A DNA stretch of 56,778 nucleotides. It comes from Antarctobacter heliothermus (GTDB lineage: Bacteria; Pseudomonadota; Alphaproteobacteria; Rhodobacterales; Rhodobacteraceae). A model generated the notes under the pieces. The model was not told the DNA's origin and did no database searches. It was given only the letters and a program-made list of their open reading frames with translations. Position 1 is the stretch's first letter; every line of letters starts with the position of its first letter. The position numbers and the translations under genes are program-made. Location: contig NZ_FZON01000030.1 in assembly GCF_900188425.1 (NCBI RefSeq), positions 1-56,778 of the forward strand, read 5' to 3'. Shown here in pieces: positions 18,648 to 28,863 of the stretch.

Positions 18648-20084
18648 ATGAAGGTGCTGATGGTCACCTCGGAATGCGCGCCCTTCGTCAAGACGGGCGG
18701 GCTTGCGGATGTGGCGGGCGCTTTGCCGGGTGCGCTGGCGGCGTTGGGGGTCGAGGTCAAGACCGTCCTGCCCGCCTACCCGGCTCTGTTCCCGTTGCTG
18801 GCACAGGGCAAGGAGGTGGCCAGCTTTGGTGATTTGCCCGGTGGCTCTGGCCGGTTGGTCGAGGTCACGGCAGAGGGTGTAACCCTTTTGCTACTGGACG
18901 CGCCGCAACTGTTCGACCGTCCCGGCGCGCCTTACACCGGCCCCGATGGCAAGGACTGGCCAGACAATCATATCCGGTTCGCCGCGCTGGCCCAGGCTGC
19001 CGCGCGGATCAGCTTTGACGGGTTGTCCGGCTGGGTGCCGGACGTTGTTCATGCGCATGACTGGCAGGCCGGACTGACCCCGGTCTACCTGCGGCAGGAC
19101 GGTCGCACGCCGCCCGTCTCTATTGTCACGATCCACAACATCGCCTTTCAGGGCCGGTTCGGTCCGCATGTCATGGGCGATCTGCAGTTGAGCAGCGATT
19201 GGTTTCATCCCGACGGTCTGGAATACTACGGCGACGTGAGTTTCCTGAAGGCCGCACTGGTCTACGCCGACCGCATCACAACCGTCAGCCCGACCTACGC
19301 GCGTGAGATCCTGACGCCGAAATTCGGCATGGGTCTGGACGGCGTGCTCAACAAGCGCGCCAGTGACCTGTCCGGTATCCTGAACGGCATTGATCTGGAC
19401 GCCTGGAACCCGATGACGGACCCGGCACTGGCCGCCGGGTATGGCGCGAAAACGCTGGGCGCCAAGGCAAAGAACCGGGCCGAGGTGGCAAAACGGCTGG
19501 ATCTTGACCCAGATCACGATGGCCCGATGTTCTGCGTCGTCAGTCGGCTGACCCTGCAAAAGGGACTGGATGCGCTAGCCGGTGCCCTGTCGGCACTGGT
19601 TGAGGGCGGCGGGCAGCTGGCCTTGCTGGGGTCGGGCGATCCGATACTGGAACAGGCCTTTCAGCAGGCCGCCAAACAGTTTCCGGGCCGGGTCGGCGTT
19701 CACATCGGCTATGATGAGGCGTTTTCGCATCTGATACAGGCCGGCTCGGACGCCATCCTGATCCCATCGCGCTTTGAACCCTGCGGCCTCACGCAGTTGT
19801 ACGGATTGCGTTATGGCACGCTGCCGGTGGTTGCGCGGACCGGCGGATTGGCCGATACGGTGATCGACGCCAATCACGCGGCGCTCGCCGCCGAGGTGGC
19901 CACCGGGTTCGTCTTTGACGACGTGTCGGTGGCCGGGATCGAAGCCGTCCTTGACCGCGTTTTTGACGCCTACAGGGACCGCGCGCTTTGGCAAAAGATG
20001 CAAACCGCAGCGATGCGGCAACCCGTGGGCTGGGAAAACTCGGCCCGCCAATATGTCCAGATGTACGAGACGCTGATCGCATGA
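18648..20084 (+). CDS. glgA: Glycogen synthase GlgA
   Basis: 478 residues, GT5 retaining glucosyltransferase that transfers glucose from ADP-glucose to the growing alpha-1,4 chain. Seen: MVTSECAPFVKTGGLADV, with the KxGG motif at Lys 15, VHAHDWQAGL, TIHNIAFQG, and the C-terminal EPCGLTQLYGLRYGTLPVV with the conserved Glu. Usual length. The start lies one base after the glgC stop, and its stop overlaps glgX (ATGA). Confidence 0.96.
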   Translation: MKVLMVTSECAPFVKTGGLADVAGALPGALAALGVEVKTVLPAYPALFPLLAQGKEVASFGDLPGGSGRLVEVTAEGVTLLLLDAPQLFDRPGAPYTGPDGKDWPDNHIRFAALAQAAARISFDGLSGWVPDVVHAHDWQAGLTPVYLRQDGRTPPVSIVTIHNIAFQGRFGPHVMGDLQLSSDWFHPDGLEYYGDVSFLKAALVYADRITTVSPTYAREILTPKFGMGLDGVLNKRASDLSGILNGIDLDAWNPMTDPALAAGYGAKTLGAKAKNRAEVAKRLDLDPDHDGPMFCVVSRLTLQKGLDALAGALSALVEGGGQLALLGSGDPILEQAFQQAAKQFPGRVGVHIGYDEAFSHLIQAGSDAILIPSRFEPCGLTQLYGLRYGTLPVVARTGGLADTVIDANHAALAAEVATGFVFDDVSVAGIEAVLDRVFDAYRDRALWQKMQTAAMRQPVGWENSARQYVQMYETLIA

Positions 20085-22186
20085 CTTCGACGGCCCGCGG
20101 CCCTCACGGGATCTCCTCCGGCAGACCCACTCCCCTGGGCGCGGTCTTTGACGGCGAAGGCACGAATTTCGCGCTGTTTTCAGACCATGCGCATCAGGTC
20201 GACCTGTGCCTGTTTTCGCCCGACGGCAAGACCGAGCTGCAACGCCTGCCCCTGCCCGAACGCAGCGGTGAGGTCTGGCACGGCTATGTCCCCGGCCTGC
20301 GGCCCGGCGCCCTGTATGGCTACCGGGTTCATGGCCCATTTGCGCCCGAGCGAGGCCATCGTTTCAACCCTAACAAGCTGTTGCTTGATCCCTATGCGCG
20401 GATCCTGCACGGCAAGTTCACCACCAATCCCGAAACCTTTGGCTATGCGGTCGGCACAAGTGACGGGGACCTGTCGTTCAGCACCACTGACAGCGCCCCG
20501 CATGTCCCCAAGGCCGTTGTCTGGGACCCTGCCGATTTCCCGCCCGACGCCAAGGGGCTGCGGCGCGGCTGGGACGGCACCCTGATCTATGAGGCCCACG
20601 TCAAGGGCAGCACGATCTGCCACCCCGACGTGCCCAAGGATGTGCGCGGCACCTACGAAGGCCTGGCCTCGCAGCCGATGCTGGATCATCTCACGCGCCT
20701 TGGCATCACCTCGGTGGAGCTGTTGCCGGTGCAGGCGATCCGGTCTGAGAACGCGCTGACCGCGCGCGGGCTGGTAAACCACTGGGGGTACAACACCGCC
20801 GCCTTCTTTGCGCCAGAACCGCGCTACTTTGGGCCAGAGGGCGTCGCCGGATTCCGCAAAATGGTCGAGCGTTTCCATGACGCCGGGATCGAGGTGATCC
20901 TTGACGTAGTCTACAACCATTCGGCAGAGGGCGATCATCTGGGGCCGACATTCGGCTTTCGCGGCCTCGACAATGCGTCCTACTACCGGCTGGTCGAGGG
21001 GCAGCCGAGGTTTTACGTCAACGACACCGGCACCGGCAACACACTGAACATTCAGCATCCTTTTGTCCTGCGGATGGTCCTGGACAGCCTGCGGTTCTGG
21101 GTGGAATGCATGGGCGTGGACGGTTTCCGCTTTGACCTGGCCACCACCATGGGGCGTGAAAAACACGGCTTTGATCGGCATGGCGGGTTCATGGATGCGC
21201 TGCGGCAGGACCCGGTGCTGAGCCAGGTCAAACTGATCGCAGAACCTTGGGATCTGGGCCCCGGCGGCTATCGCCTTGGCCAGTTCCCGCCTGAATTTGC
21301 CGAATGGAACGACCGTTTTCGCGACACGCTGCGGCGGTTCTGGCGCGGGGATGGTCATGCCGCGCAGGATCTTGGGTCTGCGCTGCTGGGCACCGCCGAC
21401 CTGTTTGACACCCGGGGGCGGCGTGCCTGGTCCTCTGTCAACTTTGCCGCTGCACATGACGGCTTCACGTTGGCTGACGTCACCTCTTATGCGCTGCGCC
21501 ACAACCACGCCAACGGCGAGAACAACCGGGACGGCCACCACGCCAACCATTCCGACAATATGGGCGCGGAGGGTGAAACGGATGACGCCGAAATCCTTGC
21601 CGCCCGTCAACAGCGCCGCCGCAACATGCTGGCCACCGTATTGCTGTCGCAGGGCACGCCGATGATCCTGGCCGGCGACGAAGGCGGCAACAGTCAGGGC
21701 GGCAACAACAATGCCTATTGCCAGGACAATGAGATCAGCTGGCTGGACTGGGACACGATGGACGCGGACCAAATCGCGTTCACGGCGGCCTTGTCTCGTT
21801 TTCGTCAGGCCCATGGCGCGCTGCGCCAGTCCCGGTTCCTGCACGGGGTAGAGCGCATGGACAGCCAGCCCGATGTCGAGTGGCGCGCCTTTGACGGCAG
21901 CGCGCTGAACTGGCGCGATCCGGGCCTGTCCAGCCTGTGCCTGTTGCTGCGCGGGTGCGCCGAAAGCCCGGCAGGCTGCGCCGATGCCGAAGAGGTCTTG
22001 CTGGCATTTAACCGCGAAGGCACGCCACAGACGCTTGAACTGCCGACGCCGGAGGCGGGCACCTGGCGGCGCGAGATCGACACCTCAACCGCGACGCAGA
22101 CGCCGATAGAGATCACCGAGGCGACCGTGACGGTCGCCGCGTTCAGTGTCGCGGGCTTTGTCCGCCTTCCGGAGAGCCAGACATGA
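20081..22186 (+). CDS. glgX: Glycogen debranching enzyme GlgX
   Basis: 701 residues. Hydrolyses alpha-1,6 branches of phosphorylase-limit dextrin. An N-terminal CBM48 domain ([17 protein letters not shown]) is followed by a GH13 barrel: [23 protein letters not shown] with nucleophile Asp 352, LIAEPWDLG with acid Glu 388, and [10 protein letters not shown]. The segment [17 protein letters not shown] is the isoamylase/GlgX loop. I chose the ATG overlapping the glgA stop, although the frame is open further upstream. It overlaps malQ by 4 bases. Confidence 0.94.
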   Translation: MTSTARGPHGISSGRPTPLGAVFDGEGTNFALFSDHAHQVDLCLFSPDGKTELQRLPLPERSGEVWHGYVPGLRPGALYGYRVHGPFAPERGHRFNPNKLLLDPYARILHGKFTTNPETFGYAVGTSDGDLSFSTTDSAPHVPKAVVWDPADFPPDAKGLRRGWDGTLIYEAHVKGSTICHPDVPKDVRGTYEGLASQPMLDHLTRLGITSVELLPVQAIRSENALTARGLVNHWGYNTAAFFAPEPRYFGPEGVAGFRKMVERFHDAGIEVILDVVYNHSAEGDHLGPTFGFRGLDNASYYRLVEGQPRFYVNDTGTGNTLNIQHPFVLRMVLDSLRFWVECMGVDGFRFDLATTMGREKHGFDRHGGFMDALRQDPVLSQVKLIAEPWDLGPGGYRLGQFPPEFAEWNDRFRDTLRRFWRGDGHAAQDLGSALLGTADLFDTRGRRAWSSVNFAAAHDGFTLADVTSYALRHNHANGENNRDGHHANHSDNMGAEGETDDAEILAARQQRRRNMLATVLLSQGTPMILAGDEGGNSQGGNNNAYCQDNEISWLDWDTMDADQIAFTAALSRFRQAHGALRQSRFLHGVERMDSQPDVEWRAFDGSALNWRDPGLSSLCLLLRGCAESPAGCADAEEVLLAFNREGTPQTLELPTPEAGTWRREIDTSTATQTPIEITEATVTVAAFSVAGFVRLPESQT

Positions 22187-24171
22187 TCGCCCCCGATGAC
22201 GCCCTGCGCCAATTGGCGCGGGCCTACGGAGTCCACCTTGGATTCCACGATCTTCAGGGGGCAGAGCATGGCGCGTCTCCCGACACGCTGCGGGCCCTTC
22301 TGGGCGGCATGGGCGTCGATGCCTCAACTGCGGGTGCTGTGACAGAGGCACTGGCCGAAACCCGTACGCAAGGGAATGAGGCCCATGTGCCCGATGAACT
22401 CATCGCCACCGCCGGAACGCGCGTCTCTTTGCCGGTGTCGGCCCCCTGCGACTGGCTGGTGCTGGACGAGACGGGTGCCGAGGTGATGGCCGGGCGCGCC
22501 GGCCAAAGCATTGACCTGGAGCCGCTGCCGGTCGGATATTTCACCCTGCACGCCGCCACCCCGGACCGCCGGACCGAATCGCTGGTGCTGTCGGCCCCGC
22601 CGCATGCGCCAACCGTGGCGGACGTGACCGGGCGGGCCAAAGGCTGGGGGGTTTGCGGCACGTTGTACGGGCTGCGGTCGGGGCATAACGGCGGCCTTGG
22701 CAGCTATGCCGATCTGCCCGCCGCCCTGCGCGCCCTTGCCAAAAGCGGCGCGCAGTTCTTTGGCCTGAACCCGATCCACGCGCTGGGTTGGGCGGCGGAC
22801 GAGATGATCAGCCCTTATTCGCCCACGCACCGGGGGTTTTTCAGCACGGATCACATTGCGCCACGCGCTGGGCTGGGTCCGACGCCGAAGGGCGATCTGG
22901 TCGATTACCCCACCTTTCGCCGCCGTCAGCGCGCCGCGCTGCGCGCCGAATATGCCCGGTTTGACGCCGCCCCCGCGCCCGAGCGCAAGGCGTTTCAGGT
23001 GTTTCGCGCACAAGGCGGTCCGGTGCTGGACACCTTTGCGCAGTTCGAGGCGCTGAGCGCGATCCACGGTGAGGATTTTCGCAAGTGGCCCGAGGCCCTG
23101 CGCAAACCCGGCGCCGAAGCAGCGCGGGCGGCCTCGGCGGACGTTGGTTTCCACCAGTGGCTGCAATGGCGTGCTGAAAGGCAGATCGACACCGCGCAGG
23201 CGGCCGCGTTGGATGCGGGCATGGATTTCGGCCTCTACCTGGATCTGGCAGTGGGCGCACGCCCCGGCGGGGCCGAGGTCTGGATGCACCGCGACACCAT
23301 CGCCCAAGGAGTCAGCGTCGGCGCACCACCGGATCACCTGAACCCCGAAGGCCAGTCCTGGAACCTGGCCGCCCATGCGCCCGCACGGCTGCGCGCAGCC
23401 CAGTACAAACCGCTGCGCGCCATGCTGCGCAAGCTGATGGCCAAGGCGGGCATCCTGCGAGTCGACCACGCATTGGGCCTGTTGCGCAGCTTCTGGATAC
23501 CCGATGACGGCAGCCCCGGCGGCTATGTCTCCCAGCCGTTTGACAGCCTGCTGGCCGTCATCGCCATCGAGGCGGCGCAGGCGTGCTGTGTCGTGGTCGG
23601 TGAGGATCTGGGCCTTGTCCCCGACGGGTTCCGGGAAAAACTGAACGGCGCGGGTCTGCTCAGCTATGCGGTCTGGCAATATGAAACGCCCGGCGACGGA
23701 CAGCTGTGCCAGCCCCGCGACCTGCGGCCCTTTGCGCTGGCCTGTTTCGGCACCCATGACACGCCGACGATCAAGGGTTTTTGGTACGGGCAGGACATCG
23801 CATGGTGGCAGCGTATGGGCTGGCTGTCTGGTGGGGAAACCAGCGCACGGCACGACCTGCGCGCGCGGCAACGCCAGGGTCTGCGCACCATGTGCGCGCT
23901 GCCGCCGCTCGCCACACCAAAGAGAATCGCCGAGGCGGTGCAGGCAAAGCTCTGCACCGCGCCGTCCGCGCTGGTGGCACTGCAACTGGACGACCTGCTG
24001 GGTGGATTGGAGGCGCAGAACCTGCCCGGCACCGTGGACCAGCACCCCAACTGGCGCCGTCGCAATCCCGTCACCGTCGAACGGCTGTCAGAGGCTTTGC
24101 CCCGTGACCGCATTCGCGCTTTCATGCCCGCAGATCGCAGCGGGACCGATCAGAAAGGACCGACCCAATGA
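22183..24171 (+). CDS. malQ: 4-alpha-glucanotransferase (amylomaltase) MalQ
   Basis: 662 residues, GH77. Joins short maltodextrins released by GlgX and GlgP into longer ones. Seen: YGLRSGHNGGLGSYADL, the aspartate nucleophile region ILRVDHALGLLRSFW, the acid in VVGEDLGLVP, and FGTHDTPTIKGFW. An N-terminal ~150-residue extension precedes the barrel, as in long-form bacterial MalQ. Placing it in the glg operon rather than with maltose genes implies recycling of glycogen fragments. Overlaps glgX and pgm by 4 bases each. Confidence 0.93.
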   Translation: MIAPDDALRQLARAYGVHLGFHDLQGAEHGASPDTLRALLGGMGVDASTAGAVTEALAETRTQGNEAHVPDELIATAGTRVSLPVSAPCDWLVLDETGAEVMAGRAGQSIDLEPLPVGYFTLHAATPDRRTESLVLSAPPHAPTVADVTGRAKGWGVCGTLYGLRSGHNGGLGSYADLPAALRALAKSGAQFFGLNPIHALGWAADEMISPYSPTHRGFFSTDHIAPRAGLGPTPKGDLVDYPTFRRRQRAALRAEYARFDAAPAPERKAFQVFRAQGGPVLDTFAQFEALSAIHGEDFRKWPEALRKPGAEAARAASADVGFHQWLQWRAERQIDTAQAAALDAGMDFGLYLDLAVGARPGGAEVWMHRDTIAQGVSVGAPPDHLNPEGQSWNLAAHAPARLRAAQYKPLRAMLRKLMAKAGILRVDHALGLLRSFWIPDDGSPGGYVSQPFDSLLAVIAIEAAQACCVVVGEDLGLVPDGFREKLNGAGLLSYAVWQYETPGDGQLCQPRDLRPFALACFGTHDTPTIKGFWYGQDIAWWQRMGWLSGGETSARHDLRARQRQGLRTMCALPPLATPKRIAEAVQAKLCTAPSALVALQLDDLLGGLEAQNLPGTVDQHPNWRRRNPVTVERLSEALPRDRIRAFMPADRSGTDQKGPTQ

Positions 24172-25805
24172 CGCCCATCACGCGCGCCCTGACGCCCTTT
24201 GACGGGCAAAAGCCCGGCACCTCCGGTCTGCGCAAAAAGACCCGTGTTTTCATGCAGGACGGCTATCTTGAGGCCTTTGTGCAGGCGATCTTCAATGCCA
24301 TCGACGGGGTTGCAGGAAAGACCTTTGTGGTCGGCGGCGATGGTCGGTTTTTCAACGCCGAGGCGATCCAGACCATCCTGCGTATGGCCGCGGCGCAAGG
24401 CGCTGCGCGCTGCATCGTCGGTCAGAACGGGCTGTTGTCTACACCTGCCGCGTCGAACCTGATCCGCCAGCGCAAGGCCGATGGCGGGCTGATCCTGTCG
24501 GCCAGCCACAACCCGGGCGGCATCGACGCGGATTTCGGTCTGAAATACAACATCTCGAACGGTGGACCCGCGCCCGAGAGCGTGACGGCGGCCATGTTCG
24601 AGCAGACCAAGACAGTGTCAGAGTACACCACGCTGGACACCGCGGATCTGGACCTGTCTGCATTGGGCGACGCGGCGCTGGGCGGCATGACGGTCGAGAT
24701 CGTGGACCCGGTGACGGACTATGCCGCGCTGATGCAGGAACTTTTTGATTTCAAGGCAATCTCCGATCTGATCGCAGGCGGTTTCACCCTGCGATTCGAT
24801 GCAATGCATGCGGTCACCGGCCCCTACGCCAAGACGATCCTTGAGGGGATGCTGGGCGCGCCAGAAGGTACGGTGATGAACGGTACGCCGTCGGTGGATT
24901 TCGGCAAAGGACACCCGGATCCGAACCCGATCTGGGCCAAGCCGCTGGTTGATCTGGTGATGTCCGACGATGGCCCGGATTTTGCCGCCGCCTCTGATGG
25001 CGATGGCGACCGCAACATGATTCTGGGCAAGGGCGTCTATGTGACCCCCTCGGACAGTCTTGCCGTGCTGGCGGCGAACGCGCATCTGGCCCCCGGCTAC
25101 AAACGCGGGCTGGCGGGCGTGGCACGGTCGATGCCGACCAGCCGCGCAGCGGACCGGGTGGCGGAAAAGCTGGGCATCGCCAGTTTTGAGACACCGACCG
25201 GGTGGAAGTTCTTTGGAAACTTGCTGGACGCGGGCAAGGCCACGCTCTGCGGTGAGGAAAGCGCCGGAACAGGCAGCGACCATGTACGCGAAAAGGACGG
25301 TCTGTGGGCGGTGATCCTGTGGCTCAACATTTTGGCAGAGCGCAAGGTTTCGGTAAAAGAAATCTTGCAGGACCACTGGCAGACCTATGGGCGCGACTAC
25401 TATTCCCGGCATGACTACGAGGCCGTCGATGCGGCAGCAGCCGAGGCGATGATGGCGGACATGAACGCGCGTCTGGCCGATCTGCCCGGTACCCAGGTGA
25501 GCAATCCGTCCAAAACCATCGCTGCCGCTGATCAGTTTTCCTACACCGATCCGGTGGACGGGTCGGTCAGCAACAACCAGGGTCTCCGCCTGCTGTTTGC
25601 CGATGACAGCCGCGCGGTGATGCGCCTGTCCGGCACCGGAACCGAGGGTGCAACGGTTCGCGTCTATCTGGAACGCCATGAACCCGCCGATGGCGACCTG
25701 AACGTAGAGACTCAGGCAGCTCTCAGTGATCTGGCCACAGCTGTGAACCTGCTGACCGGGCTGCCGGAACGCACCGGGCGGGATGCGCCGGACGTCATGA
25801 CCTGA
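24168..25805 (+). CDS. pgm: Alpha-D-glucose phosphomutase Pgm
   Basis: 545 residues. Interconverts glucose-1- and glucose-6-phosphate. The active-site loop LSASHNPGG has the phosphoserine at Ser 113 (usual motif TASHNPGG). The metal loop is [10 protein letters not shown], the sugar loop [11 protein letters not shown], and the phosphate loop [13 protein letters not shown]. Length fits the eukaryote-like PGM family seen in alphaproteobacteria. Last gene of the glycogen operon; it links glycogen to central metabolism and to GalU for UDP-glucose. Confidence 0.95.
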   Translation: MTPITRALTPFDGQKPGTSGLRKKTRVFMQDGYLEAFVQAIFNAIDGVAGKTFVVGGDGRFFNAEAIQTILRMAAAQGAARCIVGQNGLLSTPAASNLIRQRKADGGLILSASHNPGGIDADFGLKYNISNGGPAPESVTAAMFEQTKTVSEYTTLDTADLDLSALGDAALGGMTVEIVDPVTDYAALMQELFDFKAISDLIAGGFTLRFDAMHAVTGPYAKTILEGMLGAPEGTVMNGTPSVDFGKGHPDPNPIWAKPLVDLVMSDDGPDFAAASDGDGDRNMILGKGVYVTPSDSLAVLAANAHLAPGYKRGLAGVARSMPTSRAADRVAEKLGIASFETPTGWKFFGNLLDAGKATLCGEESAGTGSDHVREKDGLWAVILWLNILAERKVSVKEILQDHWQTYGRDYYSRHDYEAVDAAAAEAMMADMNARLADLPGTQVSNPSKTIAAADQFSYTDPVDGSVSNNQGLRLLFADDSRAVMRLSGTGTEGATVRVYLERHEPADGDLNVETQAALSDLATAVNLLTGLPERTGRDAPDVMT

Positions 25806-25872
25806 AACGCTGAAGGCGGCACGCACAAACCATGTATGGAGGCGTGTTCATGATGGAGCATCGCGAATCTGC

Positions 25873-25901
25873 TTGCGTCCCCCAACCCGCTCGCATATAC
25901 G
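25873..25901 (+). promoter_or_regulatory. Candidate promoter of rimP-nusA-ylxR-infB
   Basis: TTGCGT at 25873-25878, 17 bases, TATACG at 25896-25901: correct spacing and good match. Transcription would start near 25908, upstream of the two leader hairpins and about 94 bases before rimP. Confidence 0.5.
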
Positions 25902-25913
25902 CCGATCAACAGC

Positions 25914-25979
25914 GGCGCGCTGGGGTCCAGCCTCAGCGCCCATCGTGCTTTCGACAACGGGCCGCTGGCCCGTTTTTTT
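25914..25979 (+). terminator. Probable attenuator leader of the rimP operon
   Basis: Two hairpins follow the candidate start site. The first is GGCGC-GCTGG-ggt-CCAGC-ctca-GCGCC (25914-25940). The second, ACGGGCC-gct-GGCCCGT followed by seven T (25957-25979), is a textbook intrinsic terminator ending 22 bases before rimP. If the promoter above is right, the terminator lies within the operon's own leader, so readthrough must be controlled, perhaps by NusA itself. It may also end transcripts coming from pgm. Confidence 0.7.
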
Positions 25980-26001
25980 GTGCCCGAAAGGCAAGAGACC
26001 A

Positions 26002-26580
26002 ATGAACGAGCTGATCGCCAAGACCGGCATGGACCGCCGACTGGCCGAGATCGTCCAGCCGGTGATCGAGGACATGGGCTTTGACCTGGTGCGCATCCGC
26101 CTGATGGGCGGACAGGTGCCAACGTTGCAGATCATGGCCGAACGCCCAGAGGGCGGAATCGAAGTGGATGAATGCGCCGAGATCTCGACTGCCGTCAGCG
26201 CGGTGATGGATGTCGAGGATCCGATCCTTGATACCTACACGCTGGAGGTGTCCAGCCCCGGAATCGACCGTCCGCTGACTCGGCTGAAGGATTTCGACAC
26301 CTACGAGGGCTATGAGGCCAAGCTGGAAACGTCCGAGATGATCGATGGGCGCAAACGCTTTCGCGGCATTCTGGCCGGGGTCGAGGGCAATGAGGTTCTG
26401 GTCAATCTGGACGAGGGCACCGTTGGGCTGGAATTTGACTGGCTGACAGACGCCAAGCTGGTGCTGACCGATGAGCTGATTCGTGAGATGCTGAAGGCGC
26501 GCAAATCCGCAGCCGCGCTGGACGAAAAGAAATTCGATGAAATCGAGACCGAGGCCGATGCGTCTCGCGAGGAGGACTAA
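26002..26580 (+). CDS. rimP: Ribosome maturation factor RimP
   Basis: 192 residues. Needed for late assembly of the 30S subunit. Seen: [37 protein letters not shown] and [15 protein letters not shown], the family signature, then an SH3-like C-terminal domain and an acidic Lys/Glu tail ([17 protein letters not shown]). I chose ATG 26002 (AGAGA ahead); the frame is open back through the terminator, but that part is not coding. Five bases separate it from nusA in the standard rimP-nusA-infB order. Confidence 0.93.
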   Translation: MNELIAKTGMDRRLAEIVQPVIEDMGFDLVRIRLMGGQVPTLQIMAERPEGGIEVDECAEISTAVSAVMDVEDPILDTYTLEVSSPGIDRPLTRLKDFDTYEGYEAKLETSEMIDGRKRFRGILAGVEGNEVLVNLDEGTVGLEFDWLTDAKLVLTDELIREMLKARKSAAALDEKKFDEIETEADASREED

Positions 26581-26585
26581 GACCA

Positions 26586-28214
26586 ATGGCAATCACCTCT
26601 GCAAACCAGCTGGAACTGCTGCAAACCGCCGAGGCGGTGGCGCGCGAGAAGATGATCGACCCCGGTCTGGTTGTCGAAGCGATGGAAGAGAGCCTCGCCC
26701 GCGCGGCCAAGTCGCGTTACGGCGCCGAAATGGACATCCGTGTCAACATCGACCGCCGCACCGGCAAGGCGACCTTTACCCGCGTGCGCACCGTCGTCGA
26801 GGAAGAAGAGCTTGAGAACTATCAGGCCGAACTAACCGTCGAGCAGGCCAAGCAGTATCTGGCCGACCCGCAGATTGGCGATGTCTATTCCGAAGAGGTG
26901 CCGCCTGTGGAACTGGGCCGAATCGCGGCGCAGTCGGCCAAGCAGGTGATTCTGCAAAAAGTCCGCGAAGCAGAGCGTGATCGTCAGTTCGAGGAATTTC
27001 AGGACCGCGCCGGGACCATCATCAACGGCGTCGTCAAACGCGAGGAATACGGCAACGTCATCGTCGACGTGGGCCGTGGCGAGGCGATTCTGCGCCGCAA
27101 CGAAAAGATCGGCCGCGAAAGCTATCGTCCCGGCGACCGTATCCGCTGCTACATCAAGGACGTGCGCCGCGAGGCCCGCGGGCCGCAGATCTTCCTGTCG
27201 CGCACCGATCCGCAGTTCATGGCCGAACTGTTCAAGATGGAAGTGCCGGAAATCTATGACGGCATCATCGAGATCAAGGCCGTCGCCCGTGACCCGGGTT
27301 CGCGCGCCAAGATCGGCGTTGTGTCCTACGACAGCGGCATCGACCCCGTCGGCGCCTGCGTCGGTATGCGCGGCAGCCGTGTGCAGGCCGTGGTGAACGA
27401 ACTGCAGGGCGAAAAGATCGACATCATCCCGTGGAACGAGGACATGCCGACCTTCCTTGTGAACGCGCTGCAACCGGCCGAAGTGTCCAAGGTTGTTCTG
27501 GACGAAGACGCCGAGCGGATCGAGGTTGTCGTCCCCGATGAGCAGCTTTCGCTGGCCATTGGCCGCCGCGGTCAGAACGTGCGCCTGGCGTCGCAGCTGA
27601 CCGGGCTGGACATCGACATCATGACCGAAGAGGAAGAGTCCAAGCGCCGTCAGGCCGAGTTCGAACTGCGCACCAAGCTGTTCATGGACGCGCTGGACGT
27701 CGACGAATTCTTTGCCCAACTGCTGGTTTCCGAAGGCTTTACCAACCTCGAAGAGGTCGCCTATGTCGAGCTTGAAGAACTTCTGGTGATCGACGGCGTC
27801 GACGAAGGCACCGCCGAAGAGCTGCAGACCCGTGCCCGCGAAAACCTTGAAGAACTGGCGCGCAAGGCGCTGGAACGCGCCCGTGAACTGGGTGTGGACG
27901 ACAGCCTTGTGAACTTCGAGGGACTGACTCCGCAGATGCTGGAGGCACTGGCCGAGGACGGCATCAAGACGCTTGAGGATTTCGCCACCTGTGCGGACTG
28001 GGAACTGGCCGGCGGCTGGACCACCGAGGGTGGCAAGCGCGTCAAGGACGACGGGTTGCTGGAAAAATTCGAGGTCGATCTGGAAGAAGCGCAAACCATG
28101 GTGATGACAGCGCGCGTCCTGCTGGGGTGGGTCGATCCCACCGAGACAGAGCCGGACGACGCGGACGAAGACACCAGCGACGACCTGACCGACAAAGACG
28201 AGCAGGAGGCGTGA
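26586..28214 (+). CDS. nusA: Transcription termination/antitermination factor NusA
   Basis: 542 residues. Binds RNA polymerase and nascent RNA to tune pausing, termination and antitermination. Domain order: N-terminal polymerase-binding domain, S1 domain (about 135-200, GNVIVDVGRGEAILRR), two KH domains (PVGACVGMRGSRVQAVVNEL and LAIGRRGQNVRLASQLTG), and two C-terminal acidic helix-hairpin repeats (LLVIDGVDEGTAEEL; the second starts LEALAEDGIKTLEDF). Typical for alphaproteobacteria. Part of the rimP operon, seven bases before ylxR. Confidence 0.96.
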   Translation: MAITSANQLELLQTAEAVAREKMIDPGLVVEAMEESLARAAKSRYGAEMDIRVNIDRRTGKATFTRVRTVVEEEELENYQAELTVEQAKQYLADPQIGDVYSEEVPPVELGRIAAQSAKQVILQKVREAERDRQFEEFQDRAGTIINGVVKREEYGNVIVDVGRGEAILRRNEKIGRESYRPGDRIRCYIKDVRREARGPQIFLSRTDPQFMAELFKMEVPEIYDGIIEIKAVARDPGSRAKIGVVSYDSGIDPVGACVGMRGSRVQAVVNELQGEKIDIIPWNEDMPTFLVNALQPAEVSKVVLDEDAERIEVVVPDEQLSLAIGRRGQNVRLASQLTGLDIDIMTEEEESKRRQAEFELRTKLFMDALDVDEFFAQLLVSEGFTNLEEVAYVELEELLVIDGVDEGTAEELQTRARENLEELARKALERARELGVDDSLVNFEGLTPQMLEALAEDGIKTLEDFATCADWELAGGWTTEGGKRVKDDGLLEKFEVDLEEAQTMVMTARVLLGWVDPTETEPDDADEDTSDDLTDKDEQEA

Positions 28215-28221
28215 CACCAGC

Positions 28222-28854
28222 ATGACGCGGGGCGGACAGGCCAAAGACCATTCCGACGGACCGGAGCGCAAGTGCATCGCCACTGGCGAAGTTCAGCCCA
28301 AGGACGGGCTGATCCGCTTTGTGCTGGGACCGGACGACCGCATGGTGCCGGATCTGGCTGGTAAATTGCCGGGACGGGGCCTATATGTAGCGGCCAACCG
28401 CGCGGCGATAGAAAAGGCCGCTGCCAAGGGGCTGTTCAGTCGGGCCATGAAACAGCCCGTGAAAGCACCGGATGGGTTGGCTGATCTGATCGAACAAATG
28501 CTGGTGAAGCGGGTTGTGGACCTGATCTCTCTGGCACGAAAATCGGGCGAGGCCGTCTCGGGGTATGAGAAGGTTAAGTCTTGGCTACAGTCCGAAGAAG
28601 CCCGGGTTCTGATCCAGGCGGAAGACGGCTCTGGCCGTGGAAAGTCGAAACTGTCGACGCCATACGGTGGCAATTACATCGGGTGGCTGACGGCAGATGA
28701 ACTGGGCATGGCCTTTGGCCGACAAACTGTGATACACGCCGCGCTTGGCTCTGGTGGTCTTGTGCCGCGTATTGTAGAGGAAGCCCAACGCTTGAAGGGT
28801 GTACGCGTCGTGTCAGACGCGGATCGCGGTGGCAGGGGCCACCGGAAAGGATGA
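28222..28854 (+). CDS. ylxR: YlxR-type RNA-binding protein fused to an L7Ae-like (YlxQ) domain
   Basis: 210 residues. Residues 14-90 are the YlxR fold (ERKCIATGE, then KLPGRGLYV), a basic nucleic-acid-binding domain. From about 95 on (LVKRVVDLISLARKSGEAVS, later EARVLIQAEDGS) the sequence looks like the L7Ae/YlxQ family, which in Bacillus is a separate gene in the same operon position. So this is one polypeptide doing both jobs, probably RNA binding linked to nusA and infB. The Gly/Arg tail RGGRGHRKG is also basic. Nine bases before infB. Confidence 0.88.
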   Translation: MTRGGQAKDHSDGPERKCIATGEVQPKDGLIRFVLGPDDRMVPDLAGKLPGRGLYVAANRAAIEKAAAKGLFSRAMKQPVKAPDGLADLIEQMLVKRVVDLISLARKSGEAVSGYEKVKSWLQSEEARVLIQAEDGSGRGKSKLSTPYGGNYIGWLTADELGMAFGRQTVIHAALGSGGLVPRIVEEAQRLKGVRVVSDADRGGRGHRKG

Positions 28855-28863
28855 AGAAACTTC

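Noticed and set aside
26832-28283. 483-codon minus-strand frame opposite nusA
   Set aside because: Shadow frame of nusA, low-complexity Leu/Val/His composition.
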